Source: Motacilla alba alba (Eukaryota > Chordata > Aves > Passeriformes > Motacillidae). Taken from it: a stretch of DNA of 64,000 nucleotides. The stretch is from assembly GCF_015832195.1 (NCBI RefSeq), contig NC_052021.1, forward strand, positions 2,666,001 through 2,730,000, given 5' to 3'. Under the pieces are notes generated by a model. The model did not search any database, was not told the DNA's origin, and saw nothing but the letters and a program-made list of their open reading frames with translations. Below are positions 37,590 to 50,420 of the stretch, one piece after another. The stretch's first letter is position 1. Each line of letters begins with the position of its first letter. The position numbers and the translations under genes are program-made.

Positions 37590-40500
37590 TCCTAGCAAGT
37601 GAAGCGACCTGAGGAAGGACAATTTTAAAATGGGATGTTTGCTGTAGCAGGGAAGCTTTCCCTTGCCTCTGATCACTGGCAGAGCCTATCTTCCCAAACC
37701 TTCTGTCTGTGCTGGATCACCCTCCCTGCCTGCTGGAGGGCTCCAGGCAAGGCACCAGCTCCACAGACACATCCAAGAGCTCCTCTCACCCCAGGGCAAG
37801 GAAAGAAGGAGCCAGGCCAGGCTCAGCCCAGCTGGAATTCCTCCTCCTGTGCCCCAGGCATGCACAGATGAACAAAACCCTCAATTTGGATGTTGCAGGG
37901 ATCCCACAGCAAGGAGGGGATGGGGCTGGGGTTGGGCTGCCTTGCAGAGTTTAGCTTTCTCCCTCAGCCAGGAAATTTGCAGCGTAATTAAAATGAAATG
38001 TTGGTGTCTGTGTTGCACGTTGAAATATTGATGGAGGGAGGCATAAAGCATTTTATGAACGGAGGCTTCCATTTTGTGATTTACTGCCCCCAAACATCAC
38101 TTTCACAGAACCTACTTGGGAGAAAAAGGGGAGAGATGAAAGAGTAATCGGGGTTTTATCACTGCAGAAAATGGGAAGGGAATTGGGCAAAGTTAAATAC
38201 GATGCATTGAGATAGTCTCTGACTCTGAACTTCACATACAGCAAGAGCTCGCTCACACCTGGAAAAGGCCCTCTGAAGTCTGTGGACATTTGTTCCCCCT
38301 TTCCTCGTGCCATAGCAATGCTGGGAAGGGGCTACACTGTTTTTAACTGCAGTGAGAAAGAGGTCAAGCCCCTGTTTGTAGTGAGACTTGCAGTGAAGTA
38401 CTCACAGCTGGGTGGGAGGCACAGGAAGGACTCCCCATCACCTGTACCTGCCACTCTCTCGTTATCACTCAGCCCACCAAGCACAGCCAGAGGGACTGTG
38501 GCTCCATCCTTGCTTCAAAAAAGGGGAGAAGGACATATTTAGAGAGTATTTAATTAATGACCTAATTACAGCACAGGCTAAGACAGAGGCCTTTGCTGTA
38601 GCAACAGCAGCAGCTAACAATACCTGACGTATATTTGCCACAGAAACGAGTGGTAAATTCACCTCCAGGATGAGAGAAATCCCAAATCTGAGTCCGAGAT
38701 GAGACATGCACAGAAGCAAATTGAGTCTGTAGGTTGTGGCACTCAACCTACCCAGTGCCAGGCACTGTCAGGTCCAGCTGAGGTCACGGACGGACCCTGG
38801 GGGAGCAGTTCAACACACCCAGGGTGTGAGACAAGGTGCCCAAATGCTTCACTTCAAGGGTCTGTGCTGGTTTGGGCTCAGCCCAGCTCCCCCAGCTGCA
38901 ATATTCTCTTGCTACTCGATGCAGGCATAACCTTGTCTCATTAATTTTAATTCCCATTTCTTCCAAAAATTAGGTTCATTAGGCTTCAGCTTTACATTTT
39001 CTACCTGTGCTACTTTCAAGTTCCATTTCCTCTGCTAAGCTGAAGAACTTGGCTTTCTGAGCTGACTTTGACCCACTGCATTTTGACCATACCTTTGAAT
39101 TCAAGTGTTTACAGGTACAGTTTTGAACCCCTGGCACAAAGCAGCTATTCTCCCCCCACAAGCTGAGGCAGAAAAGGAAAAAAACAGAAGCAAAACCAAC
39201 CAGGTTGAACATTCAAAGCTGGCTGGGTGGAAGAGCCTTTACTAACTACTCATCTTGTGAAAATACATTTCATTTTAAGGTTTCAGCCTGTTTTAACAGA
39301 GAGATGGGATTCATCCAACAGGGCAACTTCCTTGCAAGATGAATTTTTATATTCCATGCTCCCTTTACAAGTAATTCACTCAGAGCCATGCAACAAAACA
39401 CTTTATGAAGCCCCTCGATTTACTGGCTCCTCAGCAGAAAATATCAGCCAGAGGTCTGTGGAAAATTAAATATATGCACATATTGAGAAAAACAGTAAGT
39501 GATGGATACCACTCAATGAAGTTTTATGTGACCAATTGCTGTTGGTGGATACGTGATTTAAAGGTTGCATTAAATATCTGAGGCTTTAACTAATCACTGT
39601 ATAAATAACTTACAGTGGTGGCTCCCGGCGAACGACTGATTTTCATCTTCTCAGCAGACCTGTATCAACAGAGGTGGGTTCAAATTAAGATCTACAGGAG
39701 GATGGGAAAAAAACAATTCCAGAAATGCCATTGGCAAACCAGAGAGCAAGGCCGAGTACAGGAGCCTGCAAGGAGCAAAAATATCATTTTTTGCTCATCT
39801 CCAACAGCCACAGTGCCACAGGGAGCAAGGCCCAGAAGGTCTGAGAGGCACAAGGAAATCAGGCACTGCACAATCCCTCCCTGGGTCATCCATGGGATTG
39901 TTACCAGGAGACAAATCCAGCACCCCCGGGACATTCATGGGGGGTTGGAGGATCGCTGGATAACCCAAGGGCAGGGGACAAACTTCAGCATCTCAGGAGG
40001 CCTCACTGAGTCCTTTTAGCTCTTCAATTGGAATCATTTTAATCTGACAAAAGGAGGAATTGCTTCAGGGCAGATTCACCTGGCAGGAAGGAAGTGACAC
40101 AACTTCCCAACGTGGCCAAGTATTTGCTGTGTTGCAGGAACATTCAGGAAATAACCTCACGGATGAGCAAGGACAGCAAATCCCTCCTGTTTTGGAGAGC
40201 CAGGGAGAGCACGCAGCCGCGGCTTCCCAGGAGAACACCAGATGTTTGCCCAGGTCAGGAAACACTTCCAAAAAGTGTAACTCCTCCTTCCTGGTTTTGA
40301 GGCTGTGCAGACAGCTTTGGACAATTTTGGGGTACCTGTGTGCAGATGTGGCTCCACCACTGGCCAAGTCAATTGTTAGGGGGAGGAAGGTAACTGAGAT
40401 AAATATTCATCTTCACTTTCCCTCCTTCATGGCCCAAGAGACATCCTTGGATTCCTTACAAATAATCAGGCATTATTTACCACCTTTAAAGAGCATCCTG

Positions 40501-43000
40501 TCTCCTTTTTCCCCAAGGATGGCCACTTGGGATGAGGAGAGGAGCTGGAGCTCCTGCCCACCTTCTCCTTTAACCACCACACAAGGGGCAGGGAGGGGAA
40601 GAAAGAAAAATATCATCAAGGTCAGTTTTCACTGGGATGAGGAAGAAAAGTGCCCTTTCCCTGTCCCTTTTGGCTCCTGCTCCTGATGTTGAAATCCAGG
40701 AGCTAATGAAGATAGATGGGTTCATCCATGCCGTTGGGGTCTGGATACTAATGAATATTATTTAATGGTCAAGGGCTGTCACGGGGCACATTGATTAATT
40801 AGCAGAGTTAGGAGGAGAGTGACTCCAGCAGCACATCAGCTGCTAATAATAGAACCCAAATCAGCCGGGAAGCGGAGCCAAAAGGATGAGGCAACTGTAG
40901 GCTCACAGCTCACCTTCACCATGAGAAACAAAGGCAAAAACTCTTCCAGGTGGATCCTGTGCACCTCCCACCTCCTGCTAGGAAGAGAAGTGTTGTCACA
41001 GGGCCAGGTGTGCTCAGGGAGGAGCAGTGGGGGTGGAGGTGACCGATCCATGGCTGCAGGTGTGGGAGGTCAGCGAAGGGATGCTCCTTTCCCAAAGGAT
41101 CTGCTGCTCCTTTTCTGCAAGGGCATCTACACCCCTTGCAGACCTGACAAGAAACCTCAGCACAGCCCCCTCTTTACAACTTTCTGCCTTGTGAGGATAC
41201 AAGGTTTTACTCAGAATTGAGTCTTAAACACTCTGAAGTCTCGATTTCACCTTGCTTCAGCTCCCTACCTCTGCAAAGAAACCTCCCCCACATCAGTTTC
41301 AAGCATAATCTACTCAAAACATGCAATCTTTTTCCCTGTGTGGCTACATAGCCTAGGAAAAAAAAAAACCACAAACAACAACCCCACACAACAAGCAGCT
41401 TGTTATAGAAGTTTTCTACACCCCTGGAAAACAAACCAAAAAACAAATTTACAAAAGTGACCCCTGGGAGAGGAGAGCTGCACTTAAGATAAGCTTCCCA
41501 GGTGTCTGGAGGAGTGCAGGGAATGATGAGGAAATAGCTCTATCGCATGTACACACATTTGTTAGAGCCCACACTGACACAGCTGGGAGACACTGACAGC
41601 TCTGCAGAGTAAGACTAATTTCTCAGCACTGAAAATCATCTTGGTGGAAGGCTTAGGAGTAAAAATTATCCAGCCAATCTGACAGAGTGGTCATAATTTT
41701 GGCGCCTAACATCTCAGTCATGCCTGAGCCACAAATTATCTTTCTGCCTCAGCAGAAAGCAGAGGTCTTCATGGTTTTTGTTGGCATGGCAGACTTGACT
41801 GCTGGCTACAGAGGCTTGGAAAGTAAGACAGAGTTTTGCACCACGCTTACTGCCAGCAAGGACAGAGGCACAGGGCAAAGAGGGGAAAGATCCTGGCCTG
41901 TTCCCCACTTTGCTGGTTTCCCACAGGCTCCAAAATACCCTTTCTGAAGCTCTGTAAGGAAAAAGCACAATTCCATGCACTAAAGCACAGCTAAATCTCC
42001 CAGCAGTGTGAATGGAAGCAAGAGAAATAAAAGCCAATCTAGTATCTCTTCAATAAACCTGGAGTATATCTCGGATTGTCCCTCAAATTTTATCAGAAGA
42101 TGGTGCCACAAAGACAGCAAAACACCTTCTCCCCAACTCCTCTCTCCTTCTGGCAACGAACACCCAGAAGCACAGCACCTACAGCCACATTTTTTCTGGT
42201 TTGTAGCCCAGAAAGCAGCAGGTTTGTAGCAGGTATTTTACAGCGTTCATTAATAAAAGCTATGCACCACTAATCAAAATGGGAACCTGCTGCTGCAGTC
42301 CACACCTGAGCTCCAGGCACAACCATTCAGATCCCAAATTTTGCTGTGCTGCTGGGGTGGGCTCTCACTCCTTCCCCCTCACAACAGCCCCACCTGTGCA
42401 CGGGAGAACTCCAGTGGCACCAGGAGGGTGCCCAAAACTGCCAATGCTTTTAAACATCAGCCTTCTCCCTCCTGTCCTCAGCTGGATTTGCCCACAAAAG
42501 CCAGGCTGAACTTCCAAGGAGCTATTGGGGTGAGCACCACCACAGAACCTCTATTTATTTCCATGCTGGGCATTTGTTCTAAACTGCTGATCAACACCTG
42601 GAGAAAAACCCTCCCTTGGCTGAGTGATGCTGCTGCTTCTGCCCAGAGGGATCCTGCTGGCTCTAGCCCTTGCTGCCATGGGGGTCAATGTCACATCTCC
42701 CACTTGCCCTGGAGCTGTTCATCCCTTCTGTTATCACAACGGGAACAGTTTGGGCAGAAAAGTTCCTGTTTTGTTCTCCCTCTTCTTCTGCCCTTGGCCA
42801 CCGGGTCTGTTCCTTCTTTGCTTTGCAGGCAGTTTGTCCAAAGGCAGGGATGGTACGTTAGAGGTGCATCCCCTGATATGGCCTCCCAGGGGAAACCCTC
42901 CCATCCCACGAACACTGCCTGCCCCTGTGGGACACACTCCCACTCCTCTCCGAGGACAAGCACCTTCTGAGGGGCTCAGGGCTGAGAGAAATCCTGCAAG

Positions 43001-43240
43001 ACACAGAACCCCGGCATGGTTTGGGTTGGAAAGGACTTTAAAGATCATCCAGTTCCACCCCATGCCAAGGGCAGGGACACCTCCCATCATCCCAGGGTGC
43101 TCCAAGCCCCATCCAACCTGGCCTTGGATACTTCCAGGGATCCAGGGACAGCCACAGCCTCTCTGGGAATCAGTGCCAGGGCCTCCTCACCCTCATGGGA
43201 AACAATTCCTTCCTGATATCCCATCTAAATCTCCACCCTT
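43001..43240 (-). mobile_element. CR1 LINE 3' fragment
   Basis: Antisense: GGCATGGTTTGGGTTGGAAA, GGGACACCTCCCATCATCCC, ending CATCTAAATCTCCACCC. Confidence 0.9.
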
Positions 43241-44952
43241 CCAGAAAGCAGCCAGACCACCATCCTCCCTTCCCATGGTGCCCCGAGCAGGCAGCAGCAG
43301 CAGCAGTTCCCTGCGAAAGCTCTCTTGCCACAGGACACGAGCTCTGAGATGCTAACACAGGACAGCTGGTGCCACATGTCCCCAGGAGCTCCCAGCACCA
43401 GGGATTTTCTGCTCTGGGTCAGAAACAACCACCTCCCTTTGTCCTTCCTCCCCTCCAGCTCCAGCACTTGGGCTTTGCAAGGCCGTAAACACTGAGGAGT
43501 CATTTCCAAGGCACCACCCAGACAACCTTCAGCAGCCCTTCAGAGGGATGTCAGCACAAGTCCAAGAGGTGGAACAAACCACCACGAGTGACGGGTGCCT
43601 CCTTTTGATCCCAAAACCCTTCCGAGCAAGGCACAGCTGTCACAGGGGGCAGCAGGGCTGGCTGGACTCACCCACAGCTCCATTCTGCACAAAGTGCCCG
43701 GCCCTGGCTGTGAATCACTGACACTTGGTAGGATTTCATCTCTCCTCCTCGCCATGCCGGCCTCAGGAATTCTTTATCCTGGATTTGGAAGCGAGCTGCT
43801 CTGTTATCTAATTTGCTACTCCCAGCGGGTGAGGCACGGTGGCATTTTGGGTTCTCGGGATTGCCACGGACGCAATTTTCCCATTAATTTTGATCCTGCT
43901 TTGAACAAAGAGTGCAGACAGCATGGTCCAGTGGTCCTTGCCACTAATAGCAAGAACAAGCAGAGCACACGGATTCAGTTTGTGAGAAGCAGCACAAAGC
44001 TCATTAGGCTGGGGAGGAAGAGAGGTGGGAATGTAAATAAGAGAGTAACCTCATCAAAAGAGTATGTTTAATGCTAACAAGGAAAAAAAAAATCACTGCT
44101 GCACCTGACATGAATACCATGAGCTTCCAGTAGCAGGTTCTGCACTAAGAAAAATGCAGAATTTGGCAGTGTGTCTCCAGCAGCTCCATGTACACCACGC
44201 TCCATGCCTGGATACTTCCAGCAGTGTGCTTCCACACCTCCCCTGCTCACCCACCGCCCTCCCGCGAGGGTACAGATGAAGCTGAGCACCCGAGCACACT
44301 GCCACAGACAATCTGTGAGAGACAGGCACACCCCCAGCCACCAGCCGACCAAAAAAACCCCACTCTGTCTGCTCTCTCAGCCCTGATCAGCAGAAAAAGA
44401 ACACTACTATGAAAACCACCCAAAGGCAGGTTTAGGAATTAAAATCCTCAACTCCACCACACAGCAAAGCTCCTGGAGCTGGCCCCTGTCCCCTCCAGCA
44501 CCTCGTCATGTGCCAGGGCCCATAAACTGCTTCTGTGTCTCCAAGGAAATCGCTGCCTTAGCAAATCTTTTCTCCTCTCACCATCTCCTCTGTGCTACAG
44601 TCACTCCTTCCTTCTAAACCATCCCCAGGTGTAAAATACCTCACCAGTCTCTGAGCAGCTCTTCTCCCCTGGCTTTGCAGCCTGCTGTTTCTGGCTCTGA
44701 TCAGAGGGCTTGTTTGCCCAAAGGCTTCCCTGCCTTCTCTAACCCTACCCCATGAAATGTTTGCACAGACAGAGCTCACCTTTACATCCACACCCAGGGC
44801 CCCTCTCCTGTCCCCTGACTGCTTCTGTCCTGCAATTGCAAAGTTGGGAATAAAACCCTAGGAATTCCAGGACTTGAAAACAGAAGTGGCAGCCAAATGA
44901 TCCAGGGACAAGCTTTTAGCAGAGAGAGACCTACAAGCTGAACTTGAAGGGT

Positions 44953-44981
44953 CTTGACTTGAAGAGTCTTTTCAAGTCAAG
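44953..44981. repeat. Perfect 11-bp inverted repeat with 7-bp loop
   Basis: CTTGACTTGAA (44953-44963) and TTCAAGTCAAG (44971-44981) flank GAGTCTT. It lies just before the CR1 that hosts the 45-kb LTR. Confidence 0.9.
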
Positions 44982-45007
44982 AGAGGAAGAGACTTGAAGG
45001 GTCTCTT

Positions 45008-45046
45008 CATGAGCATCTGGAGTGATAGGACAAAGGGGAATGGTTT
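45008..45046 (+). mobile_element. CR1 LINE fragment, 5' piece split by LTR
   Basis: CR1-like sequence GTGATAGGACAAAGGGGAAT continuing to the LTR insertion point. It resumes after the LTR at 45690. The two pieces are a single element. Confidence 0.8.
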
Positions 45047-45689
45047 TGTGAAAAATGTGTGGTTTATGATTGGCTTTTGGCAAATATTCAAATGAATATT
45101 ATATGTGTTATGTTAGAAAGTTATGCTGTATTCATTTTTTTTTGAAGTAGTGTGTTAAATATAGTTTTAGGTTATAACATAATGTTAAAATAGAAGCTAT
45201 GCATGTGGGATATTTTTTTAAGATATTTTTTAAAGAAAGGAAGGAGGTACTCGCACCAGACAGCAGCCCCAGGACACCTCAATTTTTCAGAGAAAGAGAA
45301 TTTATTGCTCCATTATCAGAAGAAACAAACTTCTTCCCGCCTTGCTCAGCCCTGCAGACGCTGTCAGGATTCAGAGGAAGAAGCTGACACTGCCCAGACA
45401 GAATCCTTGATTTGAATGGAATTGATGCATCACGGATGAGGTGTATGAATATGCAGCAGGCTGTTGCTTGTAAGGGTTAATCCTCTGTTAACTGTGTCCT
45501 TTTTTGGGCTTATTTTGCCCAGAAAGAGGCACCCGGACTGTCCGTCACTCTTTGTTCTTATTGTCTGGTATTGTCCTAAATCCTAATTGTCCAAATTATT
45601 ATTACTCAAATTATATTACTAATTTTATAACCATTTTATTGCTATTAAACTTTTAAAATTCTAAAAACAAGTGATTGCCATCTTTCACA
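45047..45689 (+). mobile_element. Solo LTR, family A copy 1 (ERV), inserted inside a CR1
   Basis: The termini are perfect inverted repeats, TGTGAA...TTCACA. A 4-bp direct duplication GTTT flanks it (45043-45046 and 45690-45693). The flanking DNA is one CR1 element, which reads continuously if the LTR and one GTTT are removed. A near full-length inverted copy lies at 50799-51415. Orientation is set by ATTAAA near the 3' end and recalled passerine LTRs, so it is tentative. No internal retroviral region remains. The 4-bp duplication suggests a class I-like integrase. Confidence 0.85.
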
Positions 45690-45932
45690 GTTTTAAACTG
45701 AAAGATGAGACATTTCAGGAGAACATTGGGAAGAAGTTCTTCTGTGTGAGGGTGGAGAGGGACTAGAACAGGGTGCCCAGAGAAGCTGTGGCTGATCCAT
45801 CCCTGGCAGTGCCCAAGGCCAGGCTGGACAGGGCTTGGAGCAGCCTGGGACAGTGGAAGTGTCCCTGCCCATGGCACTGGATGGGCTTTAAGGTCCCTTC
45901 CCACCTTTAAGGCCCCTTCCCATTCCATGATC
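45690..45932 (+). mobile_element. CR1 LINE fragment, 3' piece split by LTR
   Basis: Resumes TTTTAAACTGAAAGATGAG and runs through the GGGTGCCCAGAGAAGCTGTGG block to the CR1 3' end (CATTCCATGATCT). Confidence 0.9.
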
Positions 45933-47756
45933 TCCAGCAATCTGGCTGGAGAGACACCCTCAATGCAAGCATGTCCCAGCCACACCCCCGATATTCCAAT
46001 GGCTTTGGGACACCCCAGAGGCTCTGGAAATGCTTCTCGTGGGAAATGACTCCATCCCGGAGGTGCAGCTGAAGAGCTGCTCTGCAGAGCACTCCACGCT
46101 TTCCCAGGGCTGCCAGGGCCAGGAGCCACTCCTGCTTTTTGGGACCAGGAGGGATTCTGAGAGCCCTCACTCACCCTGTGCCGTTTCAGGAATATCTCCG
46201 GTTTTCCAGCATTTTCCTGACCCCTAGTGACAGGACGTGGCTGTACAGCAGCCGCTGAACATGCAGAGCAGAGCCCTCCCTGAAGAAACCAGGAACGAAA
46301 CTCCGGAACATACATGGGAAAACGCTTTCCAGATCTGCCAAGATATTCACTCACCCTCCGCCACCCCTGCAAATTTGCCAGAAAATCCAGCCTGTTTAAC
46401 AGAGACATTTGGGCTGAAAGTGAGGAAAGAAGCTGAATGAATACAAGGAGCTTCTTCCCTTGTGCCGGGCTCCAGCTGTGCCCAGGGAAGCACGGAGTTA
46501 CAGGACTCATCCATCAGCAAACCAGACCAAACAGGGGGTGGGAAGGAGGCAGTTTGGACGGATTGCCTTCTCCTGGGACAAACACATCCTGCTGCAGGAC
46601 CTGGGTGACCTTGGCAAGGCCACAAACTCCGTGATCTCAGCCCTGTCTGCCATAGACCATGGGGTAAACTGCTGGGCAGCTGGCAGGAAAGACCTGTGGC
46701 ACAGGGTACGTCAGCTGCCAGGACCCAGAGCCCTCGTGCTTGGCTTCAAGGGCAAACACAGAATGCAAACAGGGTTATTCTGTCCCAGCTCCGAGTTTCC
46801 TGTTCTAAACCGTGCCAGAACTGGCTTGGAATGGGAGGCGTCTTCCGGCACCTGTCTAACACAGGAGAAGGGATTGTTAGGAAAATTAATCCACAAACAT
46901 CAGAGCTTTATGTCCAAAAAGGAGAAAGAGGAGCCCTTCTACTTTATTTGAATAAAGGGAGAGGCCATGGGGCATTCTCCTGGGGTCTCTCAGATTTTTG
47001 GAGGAAGCAGCCTCCTTTTTATCCCAATTTCCCAGCCACATTTCCCTTCTCTCTTTCCTCATTGCCTGAGGTACTTGAGAGGTTCAGACTGCCCAAAATG
47101 TCCGATACCAAAGATTTCCCTCCAATGTACAGCCCTCCCTTTTAATTTTTAATTCTTACAGAATTTAGGGGTTTTCTTCCCCATTGTTTCTTTCATCTTT
47201 CAATGTCCAGTTTAATTTATCAGCAAACCTAAGGTTTATTTGTAAAAGCAAATATCTTTTTCCATTCATCAATCAGCGGAATCCTTCCCATTGTTTCTTT
47301 TATCTCCCAGTGCTGGTTTTATCTACCAGCAGACCCACAGCTTGTTTGGAAAGACAAATCTGCCATTCCTCTCAGGATCCATGGCAAAGCTCTCTTGGAT
47401 ACCTTGGACTCAGGTTTGCATCATCATCATCATCCTCCTCTGGGAAACCTCAGAAGCAGTCAGGAACATGGTGAATCGTATTTCTTTGCCACTTGTCTCT
47501 GTGAATTCAGTCTTAGGAGAATCAAAACAAAATGTGCTGAGATCTGAATTATTGTTGTCCTGATGTAAAAGCAGGATCACATTTCATTGTAACGTGTGAG
47601 TTACATGGATTGGAGAGCTTCTCAAATACCAGATAATTCATGAGACATCCCCGTAAACTGGGCATGAGTATCCCAGCTAGCACAGGGAATGGGAGCTGAG
47701 GATGCTTGAGCAATTTATCCAAAGCCACTTGTAAACTGTAGCAAAACTCAGCTTTG

Positions 47757-48000
47757 TCACAGAATCACTGGGTTGGAAGAGACCTCCAAGATCATCGAGT
47801 CCAACCCAGCCCCAACACCTCAACTCAACCCTGGCACCCAGTGCCACATCCAGGCTTTGTTAAACACACCCAGGGATGGTGACTCCAGCACCTCCCTGGG
47901 CAGAACATTCCAGAACTTTACCACCCTTTCTGTAAAAAACTTTCTCCTAACATCCAACCAAGACCTCCCTTCAGTGAAACACTGCTCACTCCCGTATGCT
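47757..48000 (-). mobile_element. CR1 LINE 3' fragment
   Basis: Antisense: CACAGAATCACTGGGTTGGA, GATCATCGAGTCCAACCC, GCACCTCCCTGGGCAG. It belongs to the subtype seen at 10945-11255 and 11611-11880. Confidence 0.9.
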
Positions 48001-48450
48001 CTGATATCCCTGAAAGCAGTCACCTCCCGCTCTGGGATTCGTGTGTTTGACGTGTTAGAAGTGGCTATGCCATTTTATTGCTGTTTTTTCCATCTTATTT
48101 TCCATGCAGGGTGCTCTGCCTGAGACAAAGGACCTTAGCCTGACACAGTGTGAGCAGAACAAAGCCCCAGTTTCTGCCAGCCCCCAATTTATTTTGATCA
48201 TTGCTCCGAGAGCCTCACTGATTTTGATAAAACACTGCCACAGGAGGAAATCTCGCACACAATTAATTAATGATTAATTTCTGTTTATTGGGCCCTTTTG
48301 TCAACTTAAACTTGTCACACCTGCCATAAATCCCCCCCAGTGCTAAACAAACTCTTTAATTAAATCTGTTTCGCCATGAGAGCAATGTTTCAGATTGCAG
48401 ATGATGAAAGAGTTTGGCCCACCCTGGTTTCAAACGCCCTTTGGGTCTCA

Positions 48451-48526
48451 GCTTCTCTGGGCAGCCTGTGCCAGGGCCTCCCCACGCTCACAGGGAAGAA
48501 TTTCTTCCCAAAATCCCATCTACCCC
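48451..48526 (-). mobile_element. Short internal CR1 fragment
   Basis: Antisense: CTTCTCTGGGCAGCCTGTGC, then AGGGAAGAATTTCTTCCC. Both ends are missing. Confidence 0.7.
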
Positions 48527-49753
48527 TGCAAAAGCAAATTTTGAGATGGCAGACAGAACGCTGCTCCCCTTTCAACGTCAGATATGTTTTGTTAAAAAGT
48601 TATTGACAAAATTAGAATTTCAGTCGTGAGCGATATGAGACCTCCCTCCAAATATGCAGAGTCCTGTACACGTGTGGGTTTAGCTGCCACCAAAAGCAGC
48701 ACAGCTGAAAAACAGACAAAAAGGAGAGGGGAAAAAGAGCAAAAATCCGTTCCCAGTGAACAGGTGCACCCCTTGCACAGGGTGCAAACTGCTCTGAGCA
48801 AACACCTTGCCCAACAGCCCTCAATTAATCATTAAAAACAAACCTAAAGGGTCCCATTTCACTAAGGGAAATTAAAACCGTGCAGAAGGGGAACTTGGAG
48901 GTTCGGGGTTTGGAATCAGCCAAAGAATTCCCCTGGACACAATTCCACACTGCAGAGTGAGGAAAATCCCAACTGCCTGTTGTTGTTTTTCAGGACCAGA
49001 CCCCTCCCATGACCTCGGCACTTAAGGCTGGATTTATCACCCAGGAGAGAAAATGCCAGCACAAAGGAGCTGAGCGATCAGAAGACAGGGTAAGGAATCC
49101 TTTCGCTCCTGGTGTTCTCCACCTCGAGGGAGCTGAGGTGGCCACCAGGCAGCAAATGCGTTGCCAAGGATCAGTTCCCAGGCAGGCTGGGGGGAAATCC
49201 AGTGAAGGCAAAGCCAGGTGACGTGAGGGATTTGCTTCCTGCCCATCTCCTGATCACTGGGGAAGCCAGCAGAGGCACTGCCACCCGCCCAGCTGCCCTC
49301 AGTTCACCTGCTCACGCTGTTATTTACAGGGGCTCTTCTGCTGGGCTGTGGCGAACCTGCCAATCCTGCACTTCCAACCTGGGCCAAGAAATATTCTGCT
49401 GCCCTTCCCCAGCCCTGTGAGCAGCCCCACCTCCTGATTTCATTGCTGGAAACCTCAGAGCACACCTCCTGCAAAGCTTCCAGCCCCCAAATCTGCACAC
49501 AATTATTTTCTTCTGAGGTGCTTCACTGCTCTCCAAGTCTTTTCTCCCTGGACAGACACTCAGGATCTCCCAGGACACAAAAGATGGTCATTTTTCCTTT
49601 TCATTACCCTGGCAAACAAACCTACAAAGGGAAAATTTTTTTAAAAAATAAATAATAGAAGAATTTGCTTCCCTCTAACTTGACTGCTGGAAAAACAAAT
49701 CACCTCTGCGGTACCCACAATTCCTTACAGTAGAGAACAAAATGTGCACAAGA

Positions 49754-49754
<1 letters not shown>

Positions 49755-49802
<48 letters not shown>
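49755..49802. repeat. (TA)24 dinucleotide microsatellite
   Basis: Pure TA run of 48 bp between AGAG and AGGGATG. Confidence 0.97.
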
Positions 49803-49805
<3 letters not shown>

Positions 49806-49974
49806 GATGTATATCATGCTGTACTAAAAAATAATAATCTGGAATTAGTTGCTGCAGAGGTGAAGAAAGCCATGAGGGAATAGCAGGGGGCTGAATTTCT
49901 GTCTGCCACGTACACCAGCACAATCAAAAATGGTCAGCACTGGAAAACTGCCCATCGTGTGAGTGGGTTGAGCA

Positions 49975-50420
49975 GACGCCGAGCTGCAGGACATGGGCAC
50001 TAATCCATCTGGCCTGGAGAGGGAAAATGCCAGGGAGCAGCACTCGGCATCCACGAACACACCATTCCCCCGGCAATGGCAGAAAAACGCCTTAAAAACG
50101 CTGGGAAATGTTGTGTGGGGCATTTCTCCTCCTTCCGGCCCATCTGCAGGGCTCTCAGTCCATATAACCCGGGCTGTCCCGGCCAGCGCAGGCGGCGATT
50201 ATCGGCGATTATCGGTGATTGATTATCGGTGATTGATTATCGGTGATTGATCATCTGAGCACCATCACCTCCTCACAGGTGCTGCCAGTGGCATCCAGCG
50301 GTGCCAGTAACTGCCCGGAGAGAAATGATACTCACTTTTAAAAGTTTGAAAGTTTTTTTAAAACCTTATCAAAAATACCACAGCAGACTGAATAGAGAAA
50401 ATATTACGGCGCCGGCTGCA
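49975..50420. promoter_or_regulatory. CpG-dense patch about 1.3 kb upstream of PCBD1
   Basis: Roughly twenty or more CpGs (GACGCCGAG, CACTCGGCATCCACG, CCCGGCCAGCGCAGGCGGCG and others), including the GATTATC tandem repeat. It is separated from the PCBD1 CpG island by the solo LTR. Possibly an upstream promoter or enhancer. Confidence 0.4.
50193..50252. repeat. Short tandem repeat of GATTATC-containing units
   Basis: Two 10-bp GGCGATTATC-type units are followed by three 14-bp GGTGATTGATTATC-type units, the last diverged. The repeat lies in a CpG-dense patch upstream of PCBD1. Confidence 0.9.

Larger units (their letters stand above)
37596..45007. other. Intergenic; no gene recognised
   Basis: Largely repeat-poor apart from the 43-kb CR1. 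Open frames up to 243 codons (42624-43355 +) overlap that CR1 and lack domain features. An A/C-rich stretch lies near 41,359-41,395. Confidence 0.5.

Noticed and set aside
42624..43355. 243-codon + frame beginning with a signal-peptide-like hydrophobic stretch
   Set aside because: Its C-terminal half is translated antisense CR1 (43001-43240), and the N-terminal half has no family resemblance or splice support.
45653..46510. 285-codon - frame
   Set aside because: Spans the LTR end and CR1 remnant, then ordinary intergenic DNA; no domain.
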